Shown here in pieces: positions 15,014-23,038 of a DNA stretch of 64,000 bases. Made by a program: the position numbers and the translations under genes. Origin of the DNA: Mycolicibacterium sp. ND9-15 (lineage in GTDB: Bacteria > Actinomycetota > Actinomycetes > Mycobacteriales > Mycobacteriaceae). Location: contig NZ_CP142362.1 of assembly GCF_035918395.1 (NCBI RefSeq), forward strand, positions 2,579,501-2,643,500. The letters are read 5' to 3'. The notes beneath the pieces were generated by a model. That model saw only the letters and a list, made by a program, of their open reading frames with translations, made no database searches and had not been told where the DNA came from. The first letter of the stretch is position 1. The number at the start of each line of letters is the position of its first letter.

Positions 15014-16240
15014 TCACGGCTGGGCGTCGAGAACCTCCTGAGGGACCGGCGCGTCGGTGCGCAGCGCCTCGAACATCTGGCTCGCGAGGGCCTCGTCCCA
15101 CACCACGACGGCGCCGGAGCCACCGCTGGTGAACTCGCCGATGGGCACGGTGGCGGTGAGGACATCACCGTGCATGGCCCAGGCCAGCCGGGCGAGGTCC
15201 CAGACATGATCACCGTCGTCGACGGCCACGGTACGGGCGGCGGCACGCGCCATGGGATACCAGCGCAGCGGGTTGGCCAGCACCGCGGGGCTGGTGGCGC
15301 GATGCAGCAGCGCGGACATGAACTCCTGTTGGTGGTGCATGCGGTCCAGGTCGGCGCGCGGGGTGGCCCTGGTGCGGACGAACCCCAGCGCGCTGCGACC
15401 GTCGAGTTTCTGGCAGCCGGCGGGCAGGTCGATTCCGGCCAGCGGGTCGCTGATCGGCTCCGCGGGACACATCGTGACTCCACCGACGGCATCGACCATG
15501 GTCGCGAACCCGCCGAACCCGATCTCGGCGTAGTGGTCTATCCGGAGCCCCGTGGCCTGCTCGACCGTCTGGGCGAGCAGCGGGGCGCCGCCCATCGAGA
15601 ACGCCGCGTTGATCTTGTCGCTGCCGTACCCGGGGATCGACACGTAGGAGTCGCGAGGAATCGAGATCATCGTGGTCCGCGCGCTCGAGCCGATGCCCGG
15701 GATGTGCAACAGCAAGATCGTGTCGGTGCGGCCGTCGCCGAGGTCTCCCCCGGTGGCCAACTGCGCCTGTTGTTCTGGCGTCAGGCTCTGCCGACTGTCC
15801 GACCCGACGAGCAGCCAGGTGGTACCCGCACCGGCCGCGGGACGGTCCGGGTAGTCGGGCAGCGCGGGGATGCGCTGTAGCGACGAGTCCAGCCAGAGGC
15901 CACCGGCCACCGCGGCCACGACCGCGACCAACAGCACGGCTAGCAGCAGCCGCCCCCAATATCGTTTGCGGCGCGGGGGTTTCGGCTTCGGCGGGCCAGG
16001 GGGCCGGGCGCCCTGTGGGGGCGGCGGTGGCGGCGGCCGCCTGCGTGGTGGTGGCATCCGTGGTGGTGGCATCCGCGGTGGCGGCATCCGTGGTGGGGGC
16101 GGCGGTTGCGGGGGCGGCATGCGCGGCGGAGGCGCCGCGGGCGGCCGGTAGTCGGCATCGCGACGGATGACCTGCGACGGCTCCCGGCGCGCCCTCGGCG
16201 GAGGCTCGAAACCGCGGGGCGGCTGCCGGTTGTCGGTCAC
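15014..16240 (-). CDS. LytR-CpsA-Psr (LCP) family protein
   Basis: The 408-residue protein has a cytosolic Pro-rich tail (residues 31-87 include three MPPPR units and poly-Pro runs), a TM anchor (about 97-116) and an extracellular LCP domain. LCP features are GTTWLLVGSDSR, DTILLLHIP with a metal-contacting Asp, MISIPRDSYVSIPGYGSDKINAA with a conserved Arg, and GFVRTRATPRADLDRMHHQQEF. LCP enzymes join arabinogalactan to peptidoglycan in mycobacteria. The start is a GTG at 16240. It occupies the place of Rv3840, a short protein in M. tuberculosis that I recall as related to LCP proteins, so this may be the full-length form. The trinucleotide-rich DNA at about 16020-16110 reflects the Pro tract. 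Confidence 0.9.
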   Translation of the reverse strand: MTDNRQPPRGFEPPPRARREPSQVIRRDADYRPPAAPPPRMPPPQPPPPPRMPPPRMPPPRMPPPRRRPPPPPPPQGARPPGPPKPKPPRRKRYWGRLLLAVLLVAVVAAVAGGLWLDSSLQRIPALPDYPDRPAAGAGTTWLLVGSDSRQSLTPEQQAQLATGGDLGDGRTDTILLLHIPGIGSSARTTMISIPRDSYVSIPGYGSDKINAAFSMGGAPLLAQTVEQATGLRIDHYAEIGFGGFATMVDAVGGVTMCPAEPISDPLAGIDLPAGCQKLDGRSALGFVRTRATPRADLDRMHHQQEFMSALLHRATSPAVLANPLRWYPMARAAARTVAVDDGDHVWDLARLAWAMHGDVLTATVPIGEFTSGGSGAVVVWDEALASQMFEALRTDAPVPQEVLDAQP

Positions 16241-16271
16241 CTAAAGAAATCTACGTCGCGCAGCGGCGTGT

Positions 16272-17042
16272 TCACCGCAACCAGCCCAGGTGACCTGCGG
16301 CCAGGGCATAGCCGACGAACGCCACGGCGTCGATCAACGCATGTGCGATGATCAGCGGCCACAGCCGACCGGTGCGCAGGTAGACGTAGCCGAACACCAG
16401 TCCCATCGCCAGGTTTCCCAACCCCGCCCCGAAGCCCTGATACAGGTGGTAGAGACCGCGGAGCGCACTCGAGGCCACGACCGCGGTCACCGGGCTCACC
16501 CGCAGTTGTCGCAGCCGGGTGACCAAGTACCCGATGACGATCATCTCCTCGGCCCAGCCGTTCGCGAGCGCCGTCAGCAACAGGACCGGTATCCGCCACC
16601 AGGTGTCGTAGAGCTCGGCGGGCTCGACGTCGGCGTTCATCCCGAGGATGCGGGCGATCTGATACAGGGCCAGCCCGGGCAGGCCGATGAGCGCGGCCAG
16701 GCCGACCCCGCCGAGCAGGTCGGGCCGCCACCGCGGTCGGCCCAGGCCGATTGACTTGGGTGCGATTCCGCTGCGCCACAACAGGTATGCGGCGAGCGCG
16801 CCCCACGCCGACAGTTGAAAGACCCAGACGAGATTGAGCCCGAGATCGATGAGATCGAACGGTGAGCGGCGCGGATTGAGCGCCACGACCTGACCGGAGA
16901 GACCGAGCAACACGGCCTCGATCAGGTTCAGCAGCGCGCTGTAAGCGGAGAGGCCGAACGTCACCGCCAGCATGACGGTGATCTCGATACGCAAGGTCCG
17001 GCGTCGTCGGGGGTCGGTCAGCTCGTCGGGGACGCCGGTCAC
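16272..17042 (-). CDS. CPBP/CAAX-type intramembrane metalloprotease
   Basis: The 256-residue membrane protein has about seven hydrophobic segments. The Abi/CPBP motifs are present: E165-E166 in NGWAEEMIVIGYLVTRLR, H199 in SSALRGLYHLYQG, and H234 in IIAHALIDAV. These Glu and His residues form the catalytic site in Rce1-like proteases. The substrate is unknown. The start is GTG at 17042, 19 bases after the Rv3839 homologue stop, and its end is 31 bases before the LCP gene, so the three minus-strand genes may share a transcript. Confidence 0.87.
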   Translation of the reverse strand: MTGVPDELTDPRRRRTLRIEITVMLAVTFGLSAYSALLNLIEAVLLGLSGQVVALNPRRSPFDLIDLGLNLVWVFQLSAWGALAAYLLWRSGIAPKSIGLGRPRWRPDLLGGVGLAALIGLPGLALYQIARILGMNADVEPAELYDTWWRIPVLLLTALANGWAEEMIVIGYLVTRLRQLRVSPVTAVVASSALRGLYHLYQGFGAGLGNLAMGLVFGYVYLRTGRLWPLIIAHALIDAVAFVGYALAAGHLGWLR

Positions 17043-17061
17043 CGGAGCTACGGTAGCGACG

Positions 17062-17859
17062 TCACAGCTTTCGTGCGCGCAGCCCGTTCAGGAACGGGCA
17101 ACCCATCAACACCCGGATCGCCTGGCTGAGCCCGGTGACGTCGTCGACCGGCTTGTAGAACGGTAGCCGCACGTCGTGATCGCCTTCGTCTGTCTCCACC
17201 CGGAGCTGCACGCCGTATCGGTCCAACCCCAAGGGCCGAACACGGCCGTGCCGCAACGACATCGGCAGCCGACTGGCCAGCCGCTCGACGACCTCGCGGT
17301 GCGCCGACTCCATGTGCTGCAGCCAACACGACTCCATCGCGCAGAACGGATCCGGCCGTGCGCCGAGCAGCGTGCTCACCCCGACGGCTTCGGCGCCGGT
17401 GGAATCCGCCACGACCACCGAGTCGATCTCCAGGCGCAGGAGCGTGTGGCCGCGGTCGCCGTCGGACGACGCGGAATTCACTTGCAGCAGGGCCGGGTTG
17501 GGGTCCTCTGAAGCGATCAGGTCGAGCAGCGCCGGCACCTCGCCTGCGGCTACGCCGTGCAGGCGCCCCCGGATCCACACGAGCGATCGCACCGGTTCAC
17601 GCAGCGGGAGCGGGGCGTAGTCGGTCATCTCCAGCACCGCCTGCACGCCGCCGGTCCCGGAGCTGACGGCCTTGGCCGCCGCGGCGCTGTCGAGTGGGAC
17701 GGTGATCGCGAACGAACCGTCGCCAAGCAAATGGTGCACGGGAGCCTCGGTGGGCTGCCCGTTCTCACAGCCCTCCACCGCGAGCATCGCGCCGCCCGCC
17801 TTGGCGCATGCGCTGCGGATCCGCTCGGCCGTCGTCGGTGCCGTGATCGTCGTCGCCAT
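17062..17859 (-). CDS. DUF2470-type protein, Rv3839 homologue (iron-regulated)
   Basis: The 265-residue protein has a split-barrel-like N-terminal half (FAITVPLDSAAAAKAV, VLEMTDYAPLPLREPVRSLVWIRGRL) and a DUF2470-like C-terminal half (MESAHREVVERLASRLP, then VETDEGDHDVRLPFYKPV). Such proteins resemble haem-utilisation/HugZ-like folds, though a haem role is only inferred. An IdeR box lies 17 bases upstream of the start, matching the known placement of Rv3839 in the IdeR (iron) regulon. I chose the second ATG (17859) because GGAGGC lies just before it; the first ATG (17871) adds only MGGG. Confidence 0.85.
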   Translation of the reverse strand: MATTITAPTTAERIRSACAKAGGAMLAVEGCENGQPTEAPVHHLLGDGSFAITVPLDSAAAAKAVSSGTGGVQAVLEMTDYAPLPLREPVRSLVWIRGRLHGVAAGEVPALLDLIASEDPNPALLQVNSASSDGDRGHTLLRLEIDSVVVADSTGAEAVGVSTLLGARPDPFCAMESCWLQHMESAHREVVERLASRLPMSLRHGRVRPLGLDRYGVQLRVETDEGDHDVRLPFYKPVDDVTGLSQAIRVLMGCPFLNGLRARKL

Positions 17860-17875
17860 TCCGCCTCCCATAAAA

Positions 17876-17894
17876 TAAGGTGAGCCTAACTTAA
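17876..17894 (-). promoter_or_regulatory. IdeR (iron-dependent repressor) box
   Basis: The 19-mer TAAGGTGAGCCTAACTTAA agrees with the mycobacterial IdeR consensus (TTAGGTTAGSCTAACCTAA) at 16 of 19 positions and is an imperfect palindrome. It lies directly upstream of the Rv3839 homologue, where it should repress transcription when iron is sufficient. pheA, divergent, starts 86 bases to the right and could also be affected. Confidence 0.88.
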
Positions 17895-17979
17895 CTGGAC
17901 GCTAGGGAATCCCGCAAGGCTTTCGTGCAGCGGAACGGCATTACCGCGGGCGGCCCGACAGTCCCGATACTGTTGGACC

Positions 17980-18906
17980 GTGCCACGCATCGCGTATCTC
18001 GGACCTCAGGGAACCTTCACCGAGGCGGCGCTGCTCAAGATGTCCGACGGCGGAATGCTGCCCCACGGGGTGGGGGCGGACGAGGTGATCCCAGTCCCCG
18101 CCGAGAGCACCACCGGCGCGTTGGCCGCGGTTCGCGGCGGCGACGCCGACTACGCCTGCGTGCCGATCGAGAACTCGATCGAAGGGTCGGTGCTGCCGAC
18201 CCTGGACGGCCTGGCCACCGGCACGCCACTGCAGATTTTCGCCGAGCTCACGCTCGACGTGTCGTTCACGATCGCGGTGCGTGGCGGTACCCATGCCGGC
18301 GACGTGGCGACGGTCGCGGCGTTTCCCGTGGCGGCCGCCCAGGTGCGGAACTGGCTGGCCGAGCACCTGCCGTCGGCGCGAACAGTGCCCGCCAACTCCA
18401 ACGCAGCGGCCGCGGGCGACGTCGCCGAGGGCCGCGCCGACGCTGGGGTGAGCACCGCCCTGGCCACGAAGCGTTACGGGCTCACGGCGCTGGCGTCCGA
18501 CATCGTCGACGAACCCAATGCGCGCACCAGGTTCGTGTTGGCCGGACCGCCCGCTCCGCCGCCGGGCCGTACCGGCGCCGACCGGACCTCGGTGGTGTTG
18601 CGACTGGACAACGTACCCGGCGCGCTGGTGGCGGCGCTGACGGAGCTCGCGGTCCGTGACATCGACTTGACCCGGATCGAATCACGGCCCACCCGAACGG
18701 GATTGGGCACCTACATCTTCTTTCTGGACTGGGTCGGCCACATCGACGACGATGCGGTCGCCGAGGCGCTCAAGGCGCTGCACCGTCGTTGTTCGGAAGT
18801 GCGATTCCTCGGGTCCTGGCCGACCGGAGCGGCCGTCGGAGCGACGCCTCCCGAACTCGACGAAGCCTCCCGCTGGTTGGCGCGGCTCAGGGAAGGTAAG
18901 CCGTGA
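17980..18906 (+). CDS. pheA: Prephenate dehydratase
   Basis: The 308-residue enzyme converts prephenate to phenylpyruvate, the committed step to phenylalanine. The PDT domain spans about 1-190 (IAYLGPQGTFTEAAL; CVPIENSIEGSV; the catalytic TRF at 183-185 in ARTRFVLAG). The C-terminal ACT domain (about 197-280, RLDNVPGALVAALTELA and ESRPTRTGLGTYIFF) binds Phe for feedback control. The GTG at 17980 starts the typical MPRIAYLGP. It overlaps the downstream phosphatase by 4 bases (GTGA). It corresponds to Rv3838c. Confidence 0.96.
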   Translation: MPRIAYLGPQGTFTEAALLKMSDGGMLPHGVGADEVIPVPAESTTGALAAVRGGDADYACVPIENSIEGSVLPTLDGLATGTPLQIFAELTLDVSFTIAVRGGTHAGDVATVAAFPVAAAQVRNWLAEHLPSARTVPANSNAAAAGDVAEGRADAGVSTALATKRYGLTALASDIVDEPNARTRFVLAGPPAPPPGRTGADRTSVVLRLDNVPGALVAALTELAVRDIDLTRIESRPTRTGLGTYIFFLDWVGHIDDDAVAEALKALHRRCSEVRFLGSWPTGAAVGATPPELDEASRWLARLREGKP

Positions 18907-19589
18907 GCGGACGGCTGGTGCTGGTGCGCCACGGACAGTCACTGGCCAACGTCCATCGTCGCCTCGACACCCGGCCCCCCGGCGCGGAGTTGACCGATCT
19001 CGGCCGCAACCAGGCGCGCTCCTTTGCCAGCCGCCTGGCGGCGCCGCCCGCGATTCTGGCGCATTCGGTGGCGCACCGGGCACGCCAGACCGCCGAAGAG
19101 ATCGCGGGTGCCATGCGGTTAGCAGCCCTGGAAGTCGGCGGCATCCACGAGGTCCAGGTGGGCGAGTTGGAGAACCGCAGCGACGACGAAGCGATCGCCA
19201 CGTTCGAGACCGTCTACCAGCAGTGGCATGAGGGCAACCTCGACGCACCGATGCCCGATGGGGAGACCGGTAGCGAGGTGCTGGACCGGTATGTGCCGGC
19301 CATCACCCAGTTGCGGATGCGGCACCTCGACGACGACGCCTGGCACGGCGACATCGTGGTGGTCAGCCACGGCGCGGCGATCCGGCTGGTGTCGTCGGTA
19401 TTGGCCGGCGTCGAGAGCAGCTTCGCGCTCGACCATCACCTCAGCAACACCGAGGCCGTCGTGCTGGCGCCGATCACCGACGGTAGGTGGAGCTGCGTGC
19501 AGTGGGGCTCGATGACACCGCCGTTCTACCCCGAGCCCGACGTCAACCCGGTCGAGGACGCCTTGCGGTCAGCCGACCCGATGGGCTGA
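18903..19589 (+). CDS. Histidine phosphatase family protein (Rv3837c homologue)
   Basis: The 228-residue phosphoglycerate-mutase-like phosphatase has the catalytic RHG at 9-11 (VLVRHGQSLAN), Arg in AHRARQTAEEIA and the second His in VVVSHGAAIR. Members hydrolyse small phosphomonoesters; the true substrate is not evident. The name gpm2 is used for Rv3837c. The start overlaps the pheA stop, so translation is coupled. Its last 21 bases overlap the convergent Cys-rich small gene. Confidence 0.9.
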   Translation: MSGRLVLVRHGQSLANVHRRLDTRPPGAELTDLGRNQARSFASRLAAPPAILAHSVAHRARQTAEEIAGAMRLAALEVGGIHEVQVGELENRSDDEAIATFETVYQQWHEGNLDAPMPDGETGSEVLDRYVPAITQLRMRHLDDDAWHGDIVVVSHGAAIRLVSSVLAGVESSFALDHHLSNTEAVVLAPITDGRWSCVQWGSMTPPFYPEPDVNPVEDALRSADPMG

Positions 19590-19760
19590 CAGCGAGACGG
19601 CGCACGTGCAGCCGATCGCCTCGCAGTCGACCACGAACGTGTGCACGACTTCCGGGCTCGTGCAGTCGGGCTCCGTGCACTCCGGCCGGTACATCGCGTG
19701 GTGGACGACGGTGCCATGGCAGTGCTCGAGGCCCGCCACACAGTTTCGGCACTCCGTCAT
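19569..19760 (-). CDS. Small Cys/His-rich protein (63 aa)
   Basis: The 63 residues contain eight Cys and five His: ECRNCVAGLEHCHG, ECTEPDC, DCEAIGCTCAVSL. The spacing suggests a small zinc-binding or disulphide-rich fold. There is no signal peptide. Codon usage and the ordered motif pattern differ from shadow frames, and the Cys-His clusters would be hard to explain by chance. It overlaps the last 21 bases of the histidine phosphatase gene on the other strand. No function known to me. Confidence 0.65.
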   Translation of the reverse strand: MTECRNCVAGLEHCHGTVVHHAMYRPECTEPDCTSPEVVHTFVVDCEAIGCTCAVSLSAHRVG

Positions 19761-19833
19761 GACCCTTTGATAGCACCCGTGGCGGACAACGCGTGGTTGC
19801 CGCGCGGTGCGTCATTCGCTGTTGCCGAATCCG

Positions 19834-20184
19834 CTATGCCCAGCCGAGTTCGTGCAGGCGCTCGTCGTCGATGCCGAAATGGTGGGCGATCTCGTGGATC
19901 ACGGTGATCGCCACCTCGTCGACGAGCTCTTGCTCGCTGTCGCAGGCCTCCAGCAGTGACCCGCGGTAGATCGTGATCGTGTCCGGCAGCGAGCCCGCGT
20001 ACCACGAATCGCGTTCGGTCAGGGCGACACCCTGGTACAGGCCGAGCAGGCCGGGCTCCTCGTCGTTGCGGTCCTCGACCAGCACGGCGACGTTATCCAG
20101 CGCGTCGGCGAGCTTCGGCGGTATCAGGTCGAGCGCCTCGGAGACCAGCTCGTCGAACCGTTGCGGGCTGATCCGCACGGCCAC
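19834..20184 (-). CDS. Zincin-like metallopeptidase family protein (Rv3836 homologue)
   Basis: The 116-residue protein of the minimal zincin family (PF06262) has HEIAHHFGIDDERLHELG at the C-terminus, that is HExxHxxGxxD, with the catalytic Glu. The N-terminal part (FDELVSEALDLIPPKLADAL) and LGLYQGVALTER also fit the family. Proteolytic activity is plausible but unproven for this short group. GTG at 20184 is 4 bases after the Rv3835-homologue stop, implying coupling; an alternative GTG lies 6 bases inside. Confidence 0.86.
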   Translation of the reverse strand: MAVRISPQRFDELVSEALDLIPPKLADALDNVAVLVEDRNDEEPGLLGLYQGVALTERDSWYAGSLPDTITIYRGSLLEACDSEQELVDEVAITVIHEIAHHFGIDDERLHELGWA

Positions 20185-20188
20185 GGGG

Positions 20189-21607
20189 CTACGGTCCCGG
20201 CGGCGCCGGAGCCGGAGCCGGCGGGGGCGGCGCAAACGCGGGTGCCGGGGGAGGCGGCGCGGGCGCGGGTGGTGGTGGGAGCAGCGGTGCACCCGGCGGC
20301 GGTGGCGGCGGCGCGCCCGGCGGTGGCGGCGGGGCGTTGAGGAACGTGTTGCCAGGAGCGGGCTCGGGGCCGGCCGGCGCCTCCGTCTCGTTGGCATTCG
20401 GGGACTGCGCCGGCCCGTGCGATGACGACTGTTGGCCGCTGTCACTGGAGCTGCTGCTGTTGGAGGTCTGTCCGCTGCTGGTCTGCGACGAGCCGCTGCT
20501 CGAGTCGTCGTCGGTGATCGGGATCGGCGGGAAGTTCAACCGCTCTTCGGGAATGTCCGGCGGCGGCACCGGCGGCTGACCGTTGATCAGCAGCGGGCCC
20601 TTGGCGCTGTTGAGCAGCGTCGACCAACCGCCGTTGCCGAGGGTCGCGCCGATGCTGCACGACACCTGACGGCTGCCGGCCGACCAGCTCGGCAGCGAAA
20701 CGGTGCTGTAGATCAGCGTCAGCGTGGTGCTGCGCAGCTCGATCGGCGCCAGGTAGGCGTCCGTCATCCGGGTGCAGGCGTCCTTGATGAAACTGTCCTG
20801 CTCGGGCTCCGGCGGCAGCGCCCCGGGGAACCTCTCGCCGACGTTCACCGCGCCGGTGACCTCCATCGCGTGCGGCGCTGCACAGTCGACCGGGATATCG
20901 GTGGGCTGGTTGGTGGTGGGGTTGATCCCCAAGCAGGTGCCTGCGGGCCACACCTTGGACTGGTCGATCTCGGCTACCCTGCCGGCGAACGGCATCTGCT
21001 GGTTGTTGGGCCCGGGTAACTGCAGGCCGCACAGCATGCGGCGCTCACCGGACTGGCGCCACGCCTTGTCGCCCGACCACAACATGCTCACGGTGAAGCG
21101 GCTGTTCGGGTCGAAGTGCGGACCCAGGTAATGCGCCACGGCCGTCGAGCACTGCTCCTGGCTGATCTGCTGGATGCGGGCGCTCGACGGCGGCGCCGCC
21201 TCCGGCGCGTACTCGCTGCCGGGGAAGGTGCGCATGTCCACCGACTCGGCGATCTCGAACCGATGCTCCTCTTTGCAGTCGACGATCTCGGCGGCGTCGG
21301 GGGTACGGTCCGGCCAATTGAGGCAGTCGCCCGCCTTGGCGTGCTCGAACGTCGCATTTCCGCGGGGGCCGAGAGAGATCGTGCTGGCGGTCAGCCCGCT
21401 GGCACCCTCGGTCTGCGGAAGTGCGGTGATCAGGCCGGCGATCAGCAGCCCGCCCAGAGCCGTCAGCACAAGCGCGCGGCGCGTCGACGTGGCATGCAGA
21501 GTTGTCCACCACGCCGAACGCTCCGGTGCCTGTGTGTCGCCTTGCTGCAGATCGTCGCGTTCTTCCGCGCCGATTGGCCGACCGGGTGCGTCCAACATCT
21601 GCTCCAT
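20189..21607 (-). CDS. Septum formation family membrane protein (Rv3835 homologue)
   Basis: The 472-residue protein has a short cytosolic tail and one TM helix (about 43-62), then an extracytoplasmic region with two related Cys-containing segments of the septum-formation type (PF13845). The first is AKAGDCLNWPDRTPDAAEIVDCKEEHRFEIA and the second is WPAGTCLGINPTTNQPTDIPVDCAAPHAMEVTGAV. The last 120 residues are Ser-rich and then Pro-rich (PPPPPGAPPPPP...), probably a wall-spanning tail. Its role is inferred from the family name; division involvement has not been shown from sequence. It is divergent from serS. Confidence 0.86.
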   Translation of the reverse strand: MEQMLDAPGRPIGAEERDDLQQGDTQAPERSAWWTTLHATSTRRALVLTALGGLLIAGLITALPQTEGASGLTASTISLGPRGNATFEHAKAGDCLNWPDRTPDAAEIVDCKEEHRFEIAESVDMRTFPGSEYAPEAAPPSSARIQQISQEQCSTAVAHYLGPHFDPNSRFTVSMLWSGDKAWRQSGERRMLCGLQLPGPNNQQMPFAGRVAEIDQSKVWPAGTCLGINPTTNQPTDIPVDCAAPHAMEVTGAVNVGERFPGALPPEPEQDSFIKDACTRMTDAYLAPIELRSTTLTLIYSTVSLPSWSAGSRQVSCSIGATLGNGGWSTLLNSAKGPLLINGQPPVPPPDIPEERLNFPPIPITDDDSSSGSSQTSSGQTSNSSSSSDSGQQSSSHGPAQSPNANETEAPAGPEPAPGNTFLNAPPPPPGAPPPPPPGAPLLPPPPAPAPPPPAPAFAPPPPAPAPAPPGP

Positions 21608-21699
21608 TGTGACAGGCGTGTCAGGTGCTGTGACAAGTGATGCAGTTGTAAAGTTATGCGGTTGTGCTGGCCTGGCGCATCGACCAGTAGGGTTGCGGC

Positions 21700-22959
21700 G
21701 TGATCGACCTCAAGTTGCTGCGCGAAAACCCGGATGTGGTCCGTGCCTCGCAACGCGCTCGCGGCGAAGACCCGCGACTCGTCGACGCGCTACTCGAATC
21801 CGACGCCGCCCGCAGGGCCGCAGTGTCGACGGCCGACAATCTGCGTGCCGAACAGAAGATCGCGAGCAAGAAGGTGGGCAAGGCCGAGCCCGAACAGCGG
21901 TCGGCACTGCTCGAGCAGGCCCGGCTACTCGCCGAAAAGGTCAAGGCCGCCGAGGCCGAGCAGGCCGAAGCCGTCCGCGCGTTCACCGAGGCCCACCTGG
22001 CCCTCTCCAACGTCATCATCGACGGCGTACCCGCCGGCGGCGAGGACGACTTCGTGGTGCTCGACACCGTCGGCGAACCGCCGCACCTCGAGAACCCCAA
22101 GGATCACGTCGAACTCGGTGAGTCACTGGGGCTGATCGACCTCGAACGCGGCGCCAAGGTGGCCGGGGCGCGGTTCTACTTCCTCACCGGGGCGGGCGCC
22201 CTGCTGCAACTCGGGCTGCTCCAGTTGGCGGTCAGGCTGGCCACCGAGAACGGCTTCCGGCTGATGATCCCGCCGGTGCTGGTGCGCCCGGAGATCATGG
22301 CCGGCACCGGTTTCCTCGGCGCGCACAGCGAGGAGGTCTACCGCATCGAGGCCGACGACCTGTACCTCGTCGGCACCTCCGAGGTGCCGCTGGCCGGATA
22401 CCACGCCGACGAGATCGTCGACCTGTCCGGCGGACCGTTGCGCTACGCGGGCTGGTCGTCGTGCTTTCGCCGCGAAGCGGGCAGCCACGGTAAGGACACC
22501 CGCGGCATCATCCGCGTGCACCAGTTCGACAAGGTCGAGGGCTTCGTCTACTGCAAGCCCGAGGACGCCGAGGCCGAGCACGACCGGCTGCTGGGCTGGC
22601 AGCGCCAGATGTTGGCCGAGATCGAGGTGCCGTACCGCATCATCGACATCGCAGCGGGTGACCTCGGGTCGTCGGCCGCACGCAAGTTCGATTGTGAGGC
22701 TTGGGTTCCCACCCAGCAGACCTACCGCGAGCTGACCTCGACGTCGAACTGCACGACCTTTCAGGCGCGCCGGTTGGCGGTGCGGTACCGCGACGAGAAC
22801 GGACGCCCGCAGACCGCGGCCACGCTCAACGGCACGTTCGCGACGACGCGCTGGCTGGTGGCGATCCTGGAGAACCATCAGCAGCCCGACGGTAGCGTCC
22901 GGGTCCCGGAAGCATTGACGCCCTTCGTCGGTACGGATGTGCTGACGCCGACGCGGTAG
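21700..22959 (+). CDS. serS: Seryl-tRNA synthetase
   Basis: The 419-residue class II aminoacyl-tRNA synthetase charges tRNA-Ser (and tRNA-Sec) with serine. The N-terminal antiparallel coiled-coil arm spans about 30-100 (Lys/Glu/Ala-rich), binding the long variable arm of tRNA-Ser. The catalytic domain has motif 2 ([21 protein letters not shown] region) and motif 3 ([18 protein letters not shown], with the essential Arg). [13 protein letters not shown] binds serine. It starts with GTG at 21700 and corresponds to Rv3834c. Confidence 0.98.
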   Translation: MIDLKLLRENPDVVRASQRARGEDPRLVDALLESDAARRAAVSTADNLRAEQKIASKKVGKAEPEQRSALLEQARLLAEKVKAAEAEQAEAVRAFTEAHLALSNVIIDGVPAGGEDDFVVLDTVGEPPHLENPKDHVELGESLGLIDLERGAKVAGARFYFLTGAGALLQLGLLQLAVRLATENGFRLMIPPVLVRPEIMAGTGFLGAHSEEVYRIEADDLYLVGTSEVPLAGYHADEIVDLSGGPLRYAGWSSCFRREAGSHGKDTRGIIRVHQFDKVEGFVYCKPEDAEAEHDRLLGWQRQMLAEIEVPYRIIDIAAGDLGSSAARKFDCEAWVPTQQTYRELTSTSNCTTFQARRLAVRYRDENGRPQTAATLNGTFATTRWLVAILENHQQPDGSVRVPEALTPFVGTDVLTPTR

Positions 22960-23038
22960 CGCCCTTCGTCGAGCCGAGGTGGTTTCGCACGCCCGCCCCT
23001 GGGTAAAGCGAACCCATCCCGACTCTAGGAGGCGCGCC

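Noticed and set aside
16020-16110. Short tandem repeats that look like a CRISPR or minisatellite
   Set aside because: They encode the MPPPR and poly-Pro tail of the LCP protein; unit size and lack of spacers exclude CRISPR.
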